Positions 1 through 10,726 are shown, counted from the stretch's first letter. The stretch is DNA of 64,000 nt from Aurifilum marmelostoma (GCA_027559495.1 JAMXSV010000023.1:1178001-1242000); one strand, 5' to 3'. A program made the numbers and translations. Notes: generated from the letters alone by a model not told the origin.

Positions 1-78
1 CACCAGCATGAAGGGGACAGCCACGAGGGGGAAAAAAAGAAAATAGAAAAAAAAAGAGGATAAATAGGGGTCACTGAC

Positions 79-481
79 ACCAATGTGGTTGCTTCTCCAT
101 CAACTTCTTCCGATTCTCCTCCATGCCCCCAAAGAACGGATCCGAGACACCCCTGTCCCACACCCCATCATCATGCTCAACAGCCTCATAAGAATCGTGC
201 TCCTGGCTCCCGTCCTGCTGAGGGACCTGCCACCTGCTGAACCCCACGACCCGACCCCCGGCCTCGGTGTCGACAACAACAAAGGTCCTGTCCGTCGGGT
301 TGTCCAGCCCTCTCACCCAGGTCCTGTCCAGCCAGCCGCGCATGTACGGCGTGTCGGGCATAAAGTACTGCCAAAAGGGGGCGTTGAAGGCGCTGAAGTA
401 GGCGTCGGTCATGGCTGGTATGTCGGCTGTTGTCGCTGGTCGGATGCGGAAGCGCGACGGGGTTGGTATAGGCTGGGCCAT
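79..481 (-). CDS. GNAT-family N-acetyltransferase, first exon, cut by left window edge
   Basis: Predicted GCN5-related N-acetyltransferase, a family that moves an acetyl group from acetyl-CoA to an amine; the substrate is unknown. I chose the ATG at 481 because it sits in a strong context (aacc before ATGG) and is followed directly by the domain start RIRPATTADIPAMTDAYFSA. The exon carries 134 residues and reaches a PHW motif that in fungal GNATs is usually followed by Y-L and then the acetyl-CoA-binding loop. A GTCAGT donor at 78 leaves one T, so a following AC would give the expected Tyr. The reverse complement of 1-78 is pyrimidine-rich and contains no usable acceptor, so the acetyl-CoA-binding half lies beyond the window. 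Reading through instead gives a stop at 71-73. Family fairly sure; 3' structure inferred. Confidence 0.7.
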
Positions 482-1541
482 GGTTGATGGTTCCGTGACT
501 TCGTGGCTGTTCATATATCCCAGAGGGATTGAGAGTAGATTCTTGGTGCTGTCGATCTGGATCCCGGCTTGCAATGTGAGTATGGGATGGCTCTGGGTGG
601 GTTTATATGTGCAGGTTAAGAAGGCGAGTTGCTTGTGACTCATCAACGAAACAATCCTCCTCATCCTAGAGGCGCCGAAGTGATAAGGGGATAAGTACGC
701 CGTAAATTGAGACAGCTCCACTTCCAGCCGGACTCACGATCCTCAGTCAATCGACAGAGTCATCAATCTCGCATACTATTCAGACCGGGGCGAAGAATTA
801 GCACTCGACTATTGGCCAAAACCAAATTTGTCTCTTAAGTAAAAAGACAATCCTGCCGCTGTTTTCAACACTGACTGTTTGAGCATGAGCACGCACTCGT
901 ACAGTCAGTAACATTACTGTAGCATCCACTGGCGAGACACCAGCAGCTGGAGTACCCAGTCACTGTCATTACTCGCAGGGTTGCATTCATATACAAGCCA
1001 CGTGCTACAGTAGGTGACGTCCCAACTGCGTGCCAAAGATATCACCAGAATATATGAATTTTCAAATCGTATCTCGCCTTTTATCTATCCAGAGCAAAGA
1101 AAACAATCCCTCCCTCTAAGCCCCCAACCATATAAAGCACATGTCCCGGTTTGTTTATCCAAAATACTGCTGCCACACATGATCGACCGGGAAAAAGAAA
1201 AAAAAAAAAAAAAAAAAAAAAAGGAAAAGAAAAGCAGAAACAAAACCATACCGATGAATGCCCACGACATCCCATATTGACCCCTGATTTCTGATTTGAC
1301 CGTTGACCCACAAGCAAAGAAAATATTGTAGGAAGCAGGGTCAGTACTCTCTGCAATGAAGACCAACCTCGCCCGCCCGTCGTTTGCTTGTGCTGTCATT
1401 TCTTAGTTCATTACGAGATTCCCAAGCTGCACGCCTCTTGTCTGATGAAGAAGGGAAAAAAAAAAGGAAAAAAAGAAAAAGAGAAGAGACAAAGTGGCGC
1501 AAGCACACACACACACACACACACACCCGTCCCGCTCATCA
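482..1541. other. Intergenic region between GNAT promoter and flavohemoglobin 3' end
   Basis: No supportable gene. It holds the GNAT upstream region and the flavohemoglobin downstream region. Simple tracts include an A-rich run at about 1194-1222, a purine-rich stretch at about 1449-1492 and an (AC)n repeat at 1504-1526. Short ORFs here are made of these repeats. Confidence 0.6.
1504..1526. repeat. (CA)n microsatellite
   Basis: Uninterrupted CA dinucleotide tract of 23 nt, just downstream of the flavohemoglobin stop codon and so probably in its 3' untranslated region. Confidence 0.9.
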
Positions 1542-2089
1542 CTACTTCAGCTCGACCATGTCGCCGGTGGAGAAGAGCTCAAACTTCATGCGCCGCATCT
1601 CGACGCCCTGCATCTTGAGGTAGTCGGCCATCTCGATCATGAACTGCTCGGGCCCGCAGATGTAGTACTCCGCGCCGCCGTGGCCGAGGTGCAGGTCGTC
1701 GCGGTTGACCTTGGCCAGGTCGACCCTGAAGTCGTAGTCGTGGGTGACGCCGGCCAGGTCGCCGTCGGCGAGGTGCGTCTTGAAGATGTTGGTGCGCAGG
1801 TTGGGCATGCGGCGCTTGGCGTCGCGCACGTGGTTGCAGAAGGGGATCATGCGCCGGGCGCCGTGGATCCACGAGACGTCCCGCGCCGGCTGGAGGTCCA
1901 TGACGGCGTTGAGCATCGACACCATGGGCGCCACCCCGACGCCCGCCGAGATGAGCACCAGGGGCACGCTGCTCGTCTGCGTCGTGTCGAGGAAGAACTC
2001 GCCCGCCGGGTGCGTCACGTCCACCATGTCGCCCGGGTTCATCTGGTCGATGAGGTAGTTGGTCATCTGCCCCACCGGGTACGTCTTCT

Positions 2090-2126
<37 letters not shown>

Positions 2127-2840
2127 GGTGCCCGACGCCGTGCCGGGCACCTGCCCGCCCGACTCCCTCTTGATGGTGATGCGGTAGTAGTCCTTGTGCG
2201 GCGCGTCGCTGAGCGAGAACTGCCGCGACTGCATGTAGCCGACCTTGGGGAGCGGCACCTGGACCGAGATGTACTGGCCCGGGAAGAAGCCCGGGAGCGG
2301 TCGTTTGTTCTGCGGGGCCAGGTAGAAGGAGACAATGTCGTCCGTCTCGGACTCCTTCTTGATGATCTGGAAGGGGGCCCAGCCCTTCCAGGGCCCAAAG
2401 GCCGTGTACAGCTGCTTCTCGCGGCCTATGAGCATCTTGGCCAGGATCCAGTACGCTCTCCGCCAGGCCTCTTCTGTCTCCGGGGTCATGGCCGGCCCGA
2501 GGACCACGGCAAAGGCCTCGATGAGGTACTTGGCCACGATCTCGTAGTGCTCGGGCTTGATCCCCAGGGAGCAGTGCTTGTTGCACATGCGCTCCAGCTT
2601 GGGGATCAGCTCGCTGATGTCGTAGTTGATGGCGCTCGCAAAGGCCAGGATGACGGACGTCAGGGCGCGGGGCTGCCTGTGGTTCGCCTGGTTGACCGAG
2701 TTGAACATGTTGTTGAGCTCCGGGTGGGCCCTGAGCATGTTGCCGTACATGATCTCGGTGATCCTCTCGCCCTGCGCGCGGAGCTCGGGGATGGTCGCCT
2801 TCACCAGGCGCATCTGGTGATAGCTAAGGTTGTGAGACAT
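1542..2840 (-). CDS. Flavohemoglobin (nitric oxide dioxygenase)
   Basis: Intronless, 432 residues. Family reaction: NO plus O2 plus NAD(P)H to nitrate, protecting the cell from nitrosative stress. The globin domain (about 1-145) shows distal Tyr32, Gln56 and proximal His89 in NKHCSLGIKPEHY. The FAD/NAD reductase module follows: RQFSLSDAP (about 206-214) binds flavin, GVGVAPMVSML is the NAD pyrophosphate loop, and YYICGPEQFM near the C-terminus completes the NAD site. All expected catalytic residues are visible. Odd feature: a run of 13 Thr, encoded by twelve ACG codons plus one ACC, interrupts the reductase domain just after the FAD motif. The ATG at 2840 is preceded within a few bases by a long (TCC)n tract on the coding strand. 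I see no mitochondrial presequence, so a cytosolic location is inferred. Confidence 0.96.
2091..2126. repeat. (CGT)12 trinucleotide repeat inside the flavohemoglobin CDS
   Basis: Twelve pure CGT units on the plus strand are read as ACG on the minus strand and encode a poly-Thr run. Being a triplet repeat it can vary in length without breaking frame. Confidence 0.95.
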
Positions 2841-3374
2841 TGTGTGGAGGAGGAGGAGGAGGAGGAGGAGGAGGAGGCGTCAGTCCCTTTCTGGGCGGCG
2901 GGGGGGGGGGGGGGGGAAGGGAGAGGAGGGAGGTCACTAGGTGGGCCACGATGTAAATAGAGAGAAAGAGGCAAGACCAGATTCGAAAGAGTAATATCCA
3001 GACAAGGTAATAATCAGGGCTCAAGAGGCGAGGGGTGCGAATTTTCTAGAAGGTTTTCCTTCCCTTTTTTTTTTCCCCCAACCGCCGAGAAGAGCCTCCT
3101 TCCATCTTTTATAGATACCTAGGTACCTCTTGAAGCAGCTGGGATCTGCACATCACATATCGTTGTTAAATTTCCCCCAAAATCACCCCACAACTTCATG
3201 ACCGTTTGTTTGGAATTCCAAGACCGCGGACCACACTTTCCTGTCGCAAGCGTGGCCATCGTACGATGTCCAGTGGAGCCAAGAAGAGCATTGTTGCGCT
3301 GTCATCCAGTGGGAGAGCCCTTTTTTTTTTTTTTTTTTCTTCTTCATCCTTCTTCTTCTTTTCTCTTCTCTGGG

Positions 3375-3419
<45 letters not shown>
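3375..3419. repeat. A45 homopolymer, with a T18 tract 36 nt upstream
   Basis: 45 consecutive A residues, preceded by 18 consecutive T residues at 3321-3338, separated by a CT-rich spacer. It could be a low-complexity expansion or the tail of a retro-inserted sequence; no coding remnant is recognisable beside it. Confidence 0.9.
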
Positions 3420-3421
<2 letters not shown>

Positions 3422-4132
3422 AACGGTTTAGAAATGTCCGCGCGGTCCTCGCTCTCATCCACCCGAGCTCGGTTCGCAAGAGAGCACGTTACACCGGCCC
3501 TTGATAGATTTTGGTCACTTCCTCCTAGAGTAATATTTCAGGCTTTGTTCAAAAGGGGTGGTTCGACTCGAATCCGGCGGGTCCTCCCAAAGCTTCGACG
3601 TTGCATTGGATCTTTCTTCACCGCAGATCGGTCAAGTCACACTCAGACCGCAGGATGCAGACGAGAGGAGTCCGGGGAGCACAGGGTTTTTTTTTTTTCT
3701 TCTTCTTCTTTTTGCCTATTTGACTTTCTTTTTTTGTTTCATTTTTGTGATGTGTCGCTCGCGGGCAAGGTTGATTATAGGACCGGGGGATTTCTTTTAG
3801 AACCATGGATGTATGCTGCTGTGTGCTATTCTCCGTGTGTGTGTGTGTGTGCCCTCTCTGAACAGCGGTCTACGTTTTAGATCTCGATCCTCTCGTTTGC
3901 TCAAGGAATTGAATCCTGCTCTGTTGGCAGGCACACTCTGAACGCGGACAAGGTAGATGAGAGTAAAAAAGAAATAGAGAAAAAATAGTCAACCCGCAAA
4001 ACAAAGCCAGGCGTAGTGTACTTACGTGTGGTGAAGCGCTCTAATCAAACCTTCTCCACACAGACGTTGAATAGAATGTAGTACCTACATAGTAGTACAG
4101 TGTGGGATGGAGAGCCAGGTCAAGTAAGAAAA

Positions 4133-4155
4133 AGAGAGAGAGAGAGAGAGAGAGA
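4133..4155. repeat. (AG)n microsatellite
   Basis: Pure AG tract of about 23 nt in intergenic DNA. Confidence 0.85.
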
Positions 4156-6125
4156 ACGCCATGCCGGGAGGCTCGGCTACGCTAAATTAATGTGCATAGC
4201 AGGGCAGGCTTCTTGTTGCTCATCAAGGCTTTTGTCTGCTGTGCGTGCTGATGGACCAGAGCCGTCAGAGGGGCCAAGGGACCAAAGAAGGGGGGCGGGG
4301 GACTATGGGACTGTTGGACCCTGTGGCGTAATAATTATGTACTGTGTACTATTACTATGGTATTACCGCAGGGCTCCCCGTCCAATGCAAGGAACCAGGG
4401 CGATCCGGGGCCGGATGGGGTCTTTGGTGCGCGCACACATTCCCCCCCCCCCCGGTGGTGATCTTTCCTGGCAGCTCCACCGTTCTAACAGGTCGTGTCG
4501 TATGATGGTGTCTGGATTGCGAAGAGGGTAGCCTCTACACTGTGTTCCGTCTCTCGGCTCTTTGAACTTCTGTCGCCTCTCCCCGCGACTCCTCACATGC
4601 CAGCACGCTCCGGCTCGAGTCAAGATCAAGATCTCGATCTGGCACTTCGCTGTCACTGACAACAAGACACAACATTGATTTGATGATTAGTTTGCTGCAG
4701 GATCCGGAACCACACCCGGTGACAGCTCTCCTGGCCCAGAGAGAGAGAGCCCCGGCCTTGCTGTCTGTCAATCCCGTCCAGCTGCAGTACCGGGGACCTC
4801 GGCTGGATCCGCTGTTTCTTGCACCATCTCGTCCGGGCAGCGGTCGGGAGTTTTTCTTGTTGAGAGCAGGATGAACAGGCTCGTGTTCGGTTTCAGTCCA
4901 AAAGTAAAATGGAAATTTTAAAAATATCCCGACCTGAAATACAATCCGTCATCACCACCTGGGCATATGCCCGCCCGCACTGCGCTCGCTCCCTGTCACT
5001 CTGATACCTGAGACGGGCAGACTTATTTCCCCTCTTTTTTTTCTTTTCTTTCGTGATAGACCTTTTTGTATTCGTGATTCACGGCGTACTCGGGCGGTCG
5101 AATCAGCCCGGTAGAAATATTATAGAACCCACCAACAGCTCTCCTTATCTTGAAATTCCCGCTACCACGTTAGCAGTGAATCTTGTCGCATATACGTCCA
5201 GGCAACTGACCAGGTCCCCTGACCACTGCGATGCAGCATCTCCGTCCGTCCCCCTCGTCTTGGTGTGGGTCCTTTGATGCAGTGGCAGGCTCAGGCATCC
5301 GTCTGTGGGCCATTGAATTTGCTCGTCGGGCCTATGTGTGACCTGTCACGCAACATCGAGACTGGAGCAGAGAGTTTTTGTGATCTGGAACTTCCCCCTC
5401 ATTCTCCCCCCCTCCCCCTCCCCCCCTCCCCTTTTTTGATTTGGCCGGCTGACTTACTGTCAAGAGAGTGATTCGTAATCCGTCCCGCGGAGAATAGTCA
5501 CCGGCGGCGAGTGCGCTATCTCTGCTCTGCTCCACTTCTTTCCGCTGTTTTTCTGCTGGCATGGGCGGGAAGAGAAAACCGGGTTTTGGGGAAAGACAAT
5601 CCGGAATCCGAAGGGGGGGACAATATGACAGCAGATGGCCATTAACACTCTACAACAGTCTTATTCGGTGCTTGCATAAGTCCATCTAGAGAACCAGACA
5701 TACACACCCTGCATGTTGCCATGGACTGTGAGATGAAAATTTAGAGTGCTGAGTCGGTCTCCGTTTACCCCCCCCCCCTTCTCTCTCCTCTTCTTCAAAC
5801 CCCCTGAGGGGGGAGACAAGAGACTATGACCCTGGTCAAGGTCGCAGCAGACCGGATCTGATAACCGACGATTATTACTGCTTTTGTCTCAGAGGTGAAA
5901 CGACGTCATTTCGTTCGTTGCCATTTGTCCAAAAGTCAAAGAAGGAAAAAAAGAGGAAGAGGAGAAAAAAAAAGAGAAAAAAAAAAAAAAAAAACAAGCG
6001 CATGGTCTGCTGCGGGTCCACAACACCAAACCTTGGAGAGGTGTCACAAACGAAAAAAGTGCAGGACAGACGGTTGGCCAGCAAAGCCAATCGCCTGTGG
6101 CTTGCTTGGTTTGATAAAAAAAATT

Positions 6126-7415
6126 ATGCATGCCATCATTGCGCGCAGGCGATCAATCGGAGCCGTGTCTGTAGCTCTGAGCTTGCTCATCATCTTGGGC
6201 CTCTACAAGACGACAACCCACACATATCCCGTCCCCCAGATAGCAGACAAACTCAACCTCAACAGACCGGATCCTGTTCCTGTTCCTGTTCCTGTTCCTC
6301 CTCCTCTTCCTGGTGGTGGTGGTGGTGGTGGGCCGCCCCCATCGCCGACAGCCGAGCAGCAGCCCGCACTGAGCAGCTCTGGGCACGTCTTGGACGAGGA
6401 CCTGGTACTGCACAGTTCCCACGCCACATATCCCCGCCTGACTCGTCTCTCGGACGGCTCCATCCTCCTCGGCTTCACACACATCGAGGCGCCCACGCGC
6501 ATCCTCACCGTCAAGCGCAGCATCGACAGCGGCAGGACGTTTGAGCCGTGGGGCGAGGTGACCCGGTGCGACCACAACTGCGGCAACCTCTTCCTGCTCG
6601 AGGTGCCGGCATCGGCGTCGTCGGAGCCCCAGCCCAGGGTCCTGGCCGCCTTCCGGAACCATGATGTCGTAGACCCCGTGGGGAACCGCAGGCCCACGTA
6701 TTTCCGCATCACCGTCTGCGAGTCGCTCGACGGCGGCAGGACGTGGGAGTACCTGTCGCAGGCCGCAGAGAAGACCGCGCCCTGGGGGCTGTGGGAGCCC
6801 TTTATGCGCATCGGCTCGGGCGGCGAGGTGCAGATGACTTACTCGCAGGAGCTGCAGGCCAGGGATCAGGACACCATGATGCGGGCGTCGTACGATCGGG
6901 GCCGGACCTGGACAGAGGCGAGGACGATCACTGGCGCCGGCGAGACGCTGCGAGACGGCATGACGGGCATCGTCGCCACCACGGATCGAGGCAGGCCCGC
7001 CTTGGTCATGGTCTTCGAGACGACGCGCCGCGGCAGGACCTTCTCGGTGGAGGCTGTCGTCTCGTATGACGACGGGTCCACCTGGGGCCATCGACAGGTC
7101 GTCTTCGAGGCGCAGCCCGGGGCAAACGCGGGTTCCCCACAGGTTGAGGCCTTTGCCAACGGCGGCCTGGCTACGGTCTTTATGACAGACATGGATATCG
7201 TGGGCAACAAGGACTGGCCCCGGAAGGCATCGGTCAAGGTTGTATTCGGTGGGCCTCTTGTTGACGGGGAGATTCAGTGGCAGGCAACTGCACAGCCTGC
7301 TTGTCCTTCTCTGTCCTTCTGGCCGGGGGTCTTTAGATTGAGTGACACCCAGCTGCTTTCGGTCTGCGATCACGGCAAAGGGGTGCGGGGCCGCATCCTC
7401 GAATGGGGCTCATAG
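6126..7415 (+). CDS. Membrane-anchored sialidase-fold (BNR/Asp-box) glycosidase, GH93-like
   Basis: 429 residues, intronless. I start at the ATG at 6126 rather than the longer in-frame ORF, whose first 77 residues are a low-complexity Lys/Arg stretch. Residues about 11-27 form a hydrophobic signal anchor. A Pro/Val then Gly/Pro linker (about 48-73), written by CCTGTT and GGT repeats, leads into a six-bladed-propeller-type domain. Four Asp-box motifs are visible: SIDSGRTF (about 132), SLDGGRTW (200), SYDRGRTW (255) and SYDDGSTW (313). The segments LWEPFMR and MTYSQE place acidic residues as in GH93 exo-arabinanases of this fold. I infer an extracytoplasmic enzyme acting on plant or fungal polysaccharide. 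A true sialidase is less likely because I do not see the usual N-terminal RIP motif. Superfamily sure, substrate unsure. Confidence 0.8.
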   Translation: MHAIIARRRSIGAVSVALSLLIILGLYKTTTHTYPVPQIADKLNLNRPDPVPVPVPVPPPLPGGGGGGGPPPSPTAEQQPALSSSGHVLDEDLVLHSSHATYPRLTRLSDGSILLGFTHIEAPTRILTVKRSIDSGRTFEPWGEVTRCDHNCGNLFLLEVPASASSEPQPRVLAAFRNHDVVDPVGNRRPTYFRITVCESLDGGRTWEYLSQAAEKTAPWGLWEPFMRIGSGGEVQMTYSQELQARDQDTMMRASYDRGRTWTEARTITGAGETLRDGMTGIVATTDRGRPALVMVFETTRRGRTFSVEAVVSYDDGSTWGHRQVVFEAQPGANAGSPQVEAFANGGLATVFMTDMDIVGNKDWPRKASVKVVFGGPLVDGEIQWQATAQPACPSLSFWPGVFRLSDTQLLSVCDHGKGVRGRILEWGS

Positions 7416-7418
7416 AAG

Positions 7419-7420
<2 letters not shown>

Positions 7421-7462
<42 letters not shown>
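7421..7462. repeat. (GA)21 microsatellite
   Basis: Forty-two nucleotides of pure GA beginning six bases after the stop codon of the sialidase-fold gene, so probably transcribed in its 3' untranslated region. Confidence 0.95.
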
Positions 7463-7467
<5 letters not shown>

Positions 7468-8619
7468 GAAGGCTTGGATCTGGTGATGTTGATGAACATG
7501 TGATTGCTTTCCGTGATGTGGTGGCCAGGATACCCTATGCGAGAATCAGAGCAGTGGCGCATACTTTTGTCATTTCTCTGATGAGCTGTCGATACGAGCA
7601 ACCCCTTTTCCCCCTCTCTTTTCTTTGTTCTATACCCTCCCACTGCCTCCGAAAGTTCCATCTCATCAAACGCTGTGTGACCTTGTGACACCACTTCAGA
7701 AAGCCTGTGTATCAAATGTACCACACTATATGGAGCACTCGTGCGCTCGTCGGCGCACAAACTCGAATAAGATCCGTGCAAAGCTGCTCTAGACCCGTAT
7801 GGTAACACCTGAGAGACCGTTCCGACGAAGTACAGGGCTAGCGATCTAGAAATGAGAAGGCCCAGTATTAAGTACGCACCTAAGACGTGCTCATGTGTCA
7901 CCGGGCAGGATCTAGATGCTCAGCTCGAAATGCCGTGGTACGACAAACGGTACTCTCGGCGCTCCGTTGTCGCGACACGGAACTAGCTGGGCAGGGTTCA
8001 AGGCAAATGGACGTTAGTTATCGCATCGCCTTTCATGATGCCCACCCGAGACAGTGCGGAATTTTGTCCAACGTCTTTGTTCCTAGACGAGGTTGTACAA
8101 GACATTAATGTCCCATTCCGTAGACCAACGGCACCGCCTAGAATTAGGAAGAAGGTGGTGGCGCTGGGTCGGATTCTGGCCACGATTCGGGAATGAGAGC
8201 TTACAAGAGCTCTGTTCCTGTTCTCTGCCTAACGTTCAGCTTGTGTATAGTCAGTAAAAAGAGTGGTCGTCCATTGGTTCATGTCGGTGACCTTCTCTTG
8301 TCCAAGGCCGGGGGGTCTTTTGTGACACGATACTGTGAGTCTCAACATTGTTTGTGACAGCCGGTCCAGAACCTTTCAGTGTCATGATAGTAAGCCATAA
8401 TGAGCACCTCATCGTATATAAATATTAATTCCTGATTTGGATCGGCATAGTCATCGTGCGGAGGTCCTCGTTCAGCGTTGGTCAGCGCGCCAGCTTCTAC
8501 ACCACTACTCTAAACGCTCCGGCGCCTGTACTATCTCGTGCTGTCCCCTTTCAACTTAGTCCTGTAAGGCCTTCCGAGGGCTATACGTCCGCTTCCAAAT
8601 CTCAACGCCTCGTCGCAAA
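7463..8619. other. Intergenic region upstream of the MGAAAS gene
   Basis: No supportable gene. It contains a TATA-like element at 8415-8424. Short ORFs show no recognisable domain. Confidence 0.55.
8415..8424 (+). promoter_or_regulatory. TATA-like element upstream of the 8620 gene
   Basis: TATATAAATA about 196 nt before the ATG at 8620. The distance fits a core promoter plus a 150-170 nt leader. Position and sequence only; not proven. Confidence 0.35.
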
Positions 8620-9444
8620 ATGGGCGCTGCGGCGTCTCATGCACCACAGACTCCACACGATCCAAGACGAAGCGTGCCCTGGCTCTCTGGACCCAATCAT
8701 TGCACCTCAAACAAACAGGATCAGCTCAGCACACCTCCAAGTCCTCGAACCACGAGTCCTGTAGCTCTCAGAGAGCTCCGCTACGAAGTCTCGCGACCAA
8801 GTGAGCGTTCCAGCGGCGGCGAGAGGGGGTTGATGACATACGACATCCGCGAAGTCGGACTCATGTCATACATTGCCCGGCTGTCTATTGTGGAAAATGG
8901 CATCTACCAAGAAGACTTCGAGATACTCATCGTCCACTTCATCGGCACAGAGAGGGACTCCCGTGAGGAGCCACAGAGGCCACGAGCTCGGGACGTCCTC
9001 GCGGCGTTCTGGGTGCACCAGATCGGGCGGAGACTCCAGCGCCTTCGCGTGATACAGTTTCGAACCATCGTTGAGCCCACGACCAGAGACGTGGTGCGGG
9101 ACCACGTATGCCCGCTGCTCCAAGTGGGATATGATCAGCTGCGCGATGCGCCATGGGAGGACGTAACCCTCTACGCCGCCTCGTTGGACAGAAATCTGCG
9201 CCGGGCCTGGAACTTACTGTGCGAGCGCTCAAAGCTGGTTCGGTGCGCCGTGGGCGTGTTGCGGGAGTCGGAGGTCATGGAGTACCTTGAGACTGGCGAG
9301 CGGCTGGATATTGTGCAGATAGATATCAAGCAGGCATACGACAAATACGGAGATCGAAGCAACTTTGACCTGAAGGTCCATTTCGGATATCATGATGTTT
9401 TGAAGACGGTTGGACTCCCAGTGGGAGCTGGAGCGCCTCAGTGA
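8620..9444 (+). CDS. Hypothetical protein with N-terminal myristoylation-type motif
   Basis: 274 residues, intronless, no family recognised. The start is well supported: caaaATGGG context and a TATA-like element about 200 nt upstream. The N-terminus MGAAAS matches the N-myristoylation consensus (Gly2, small residue at 6), so attachment to a membrane after Met removal is plausible. Residues about 10-65 are Pro/Ser/Thr-rich and probably disordered. From about 70 onward the sequence is an Arg/Glu/Leu-rich, probably helical domain with evenly spread charged residues, unlike a random ORF. There are no transmembrane segments and no Cys/His metal motif. The third-position GC of the C-terminal two thirds resembles real genes here. 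Coding status likely, function unknown. Confidence 0.6.
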   Translation: MGAAASHAPQTPHDPRRSVPWLSGPNHCTSNKQDQLSTPPSPRTTSPVALRELRYEVSRPSERSSGGERGLMTYDIREVGLMSYIARLSIVENGIYQEDFEILIVHFIGTERDSREEPQRPRARDVLAAFWVHQIGRRLQRLRVIQFRTIVEPTTRDVVRDHVCPLLQVGYDQLRDAPWEDVTLYAASLDRNLRRAWNLLCERSKLVRCAVGVLRESEVMEYLETGERLDIVQIDIKQAYDKYGDRSNFDLKVHFGYHDVLKTVGLPVGAGAPQ

Positions 9445-10726
9445 ATTTCTGTCCGAGGGACTAGTGGGCAATCAAGACTAAACAATAATGCTGAAGATAA
9501 GTTGGGAGACTTTTATAGGATTTGTAAAGCAATTGTGGAGGGGATATGGTAAAGTTTCCAAAACGATCCTGAGAGAAACATCAATGCGTGAAAATTTGGT
9601 ACGTGAAAGGAAAACACACAATGAGATATTGTTTTCTTCGAGAAAAGTTTCTTACAGGAGTCTTGCAGAACAATTCATGACAACATTTTCTAGACGACGC
9701 CACTCTGAATCCTCCTTTACCACGCCACGGCCGTTTCCAAACCACTGCATTCTTGTTGGACCTCCGTCTCAGGTCAACGTGTCTGTCTGACCCTCAAACT
9801 TTGTCCGCGCGTCCCTGGCCATACTTTGAGGCCAGCCGTCCTGGTGGCTGGAGATCTCCAAGGCACCACCCAGCAGCAAGGCGAGCTATAGACACCTTCG
9901 AAAGTCTCATTAATAACGCCCCGACCAGCTGACCGAGGGTCATCATAGATAGCATCGCCGGTGGTGATGACGCGGCACGTTTCATAAACCCACTGATCGA
10001 GCCTAGGAACGATACAAAAGGGTCAAATGTTCAGCTTGGAAGTGCATGCTGACGTGCGATGTGGCGTTGCTGAACGATCCCATCTCGGGAGAATAGCTCT
10101 TTATGATGCTTCAAGGATGCCTGCTTCGTACTCCAACTCAAGCGCCTTGTCCCAGCCGGCCTATTTCTTTTTGAGGATCCGTTGTTGTACCCCGACGAGG
10201 CTGGGAAGGCCAGCGCCAATGAGTTTGACAATAGACATTATGAAGGATTTAGGAGAGACTGAGAGAAACATTTTGAGATGATGTAGTGCTGTAGTGTTAC
10301 AGGTTTCGATCTATTATACATCTAGTACGCTATCGATAGATCTACTTACAGTAAAGGCGGAAATATGTTGGAAATTTCGGCGAGTTGGGCAATCTTGTGC
10401 TGTTAAAGACTAACCAGAGCTTTTTGATATCTTCGGTCGCTCAGATCCTCGCTTCATCTATGTTACGATTGTACAGCGTTATGTTAAGTTTGTCTTCACC
10501 CTGACTATGCCTTTACGTGTAATGGATGCACGCAACCACTATGGTGCAAGGCACGCTGGCAAAATATCCGAGTAGACAGCATAATTATCGTCAAGAAAGT
10601 GATCATGTTCGTGTGCATACTGGTCATTCCCCAAAGAAAAGAATAGTGCTATTGCACGTTCTATTCTTCTTGAGGCTGTGCCGAGTGACCCTATGATCCT
10701 GTATACACTCCTCCGCTCCAACGCTC
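9445..10726. other. Intergenic region, converging 3' ends
   Basis: Lies between the 3' ends of the convergent 8620 gene and the ferric reductase. A 100-codon ORF at 9488-9790 has ATG starts but no domain and AT-rich, gene-unlike composition, so I leave it unannotated. No RNA gene seen. Confidence 0.5.

Larger units (their letters stand above)
2841..6125. other. 3.3-kb divergent intergenic region, flavohemoglobin / sialidase-fold gene
   Basis: No supportable gene on either strand. It holds both upstream regions. Contents: (GGA)n at 2846-2877, a G17 run at 2900-2916, the palindrome TACCTAGGTA at 3116-3125, T18 at 3321-3338, A45 at 3375-3419, (GA)n at 4133-4155, C-runs near 4442 and 5768, and a purine-rich stretch at about 5940-5997. 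The longest ORFs are translations of these tracts and lack family features. Confidence 0.55.

Noticed and set aside
1494..2960. 488-codon plus-strand ORF opposite flavohemoglobin
   Set aside because: It is the antisense of a certain gene; its protein is Arg/His/Asp/Val-rich low complexity with no domain and a long Arg run from the triplet repeat.
3541..3600. GGTTCGACTCGAATCC resembling a tRNA T arm
   Set aside because: Two overlapping half-motifs, no A box or acceptor stem at the right distance.
3206..3880. 224-codon ORF
   Set aside because: Consists mainly of translated T, A and CT tracts (poly-Phe, poly-Lys, poly-Ser).
6153..7373. 406-codon minus-strand ORF opposite the sialidase-fold gene
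   Set aside because: Antisense shadow; no domain, while the plus strand shows four Asp boxes.
9488..9790. 100-codon ATG ORF after the MGAAAS gene
   Set aside because: AT-rich, no domain, no promoter signal, composition unlike neighbouring genes.
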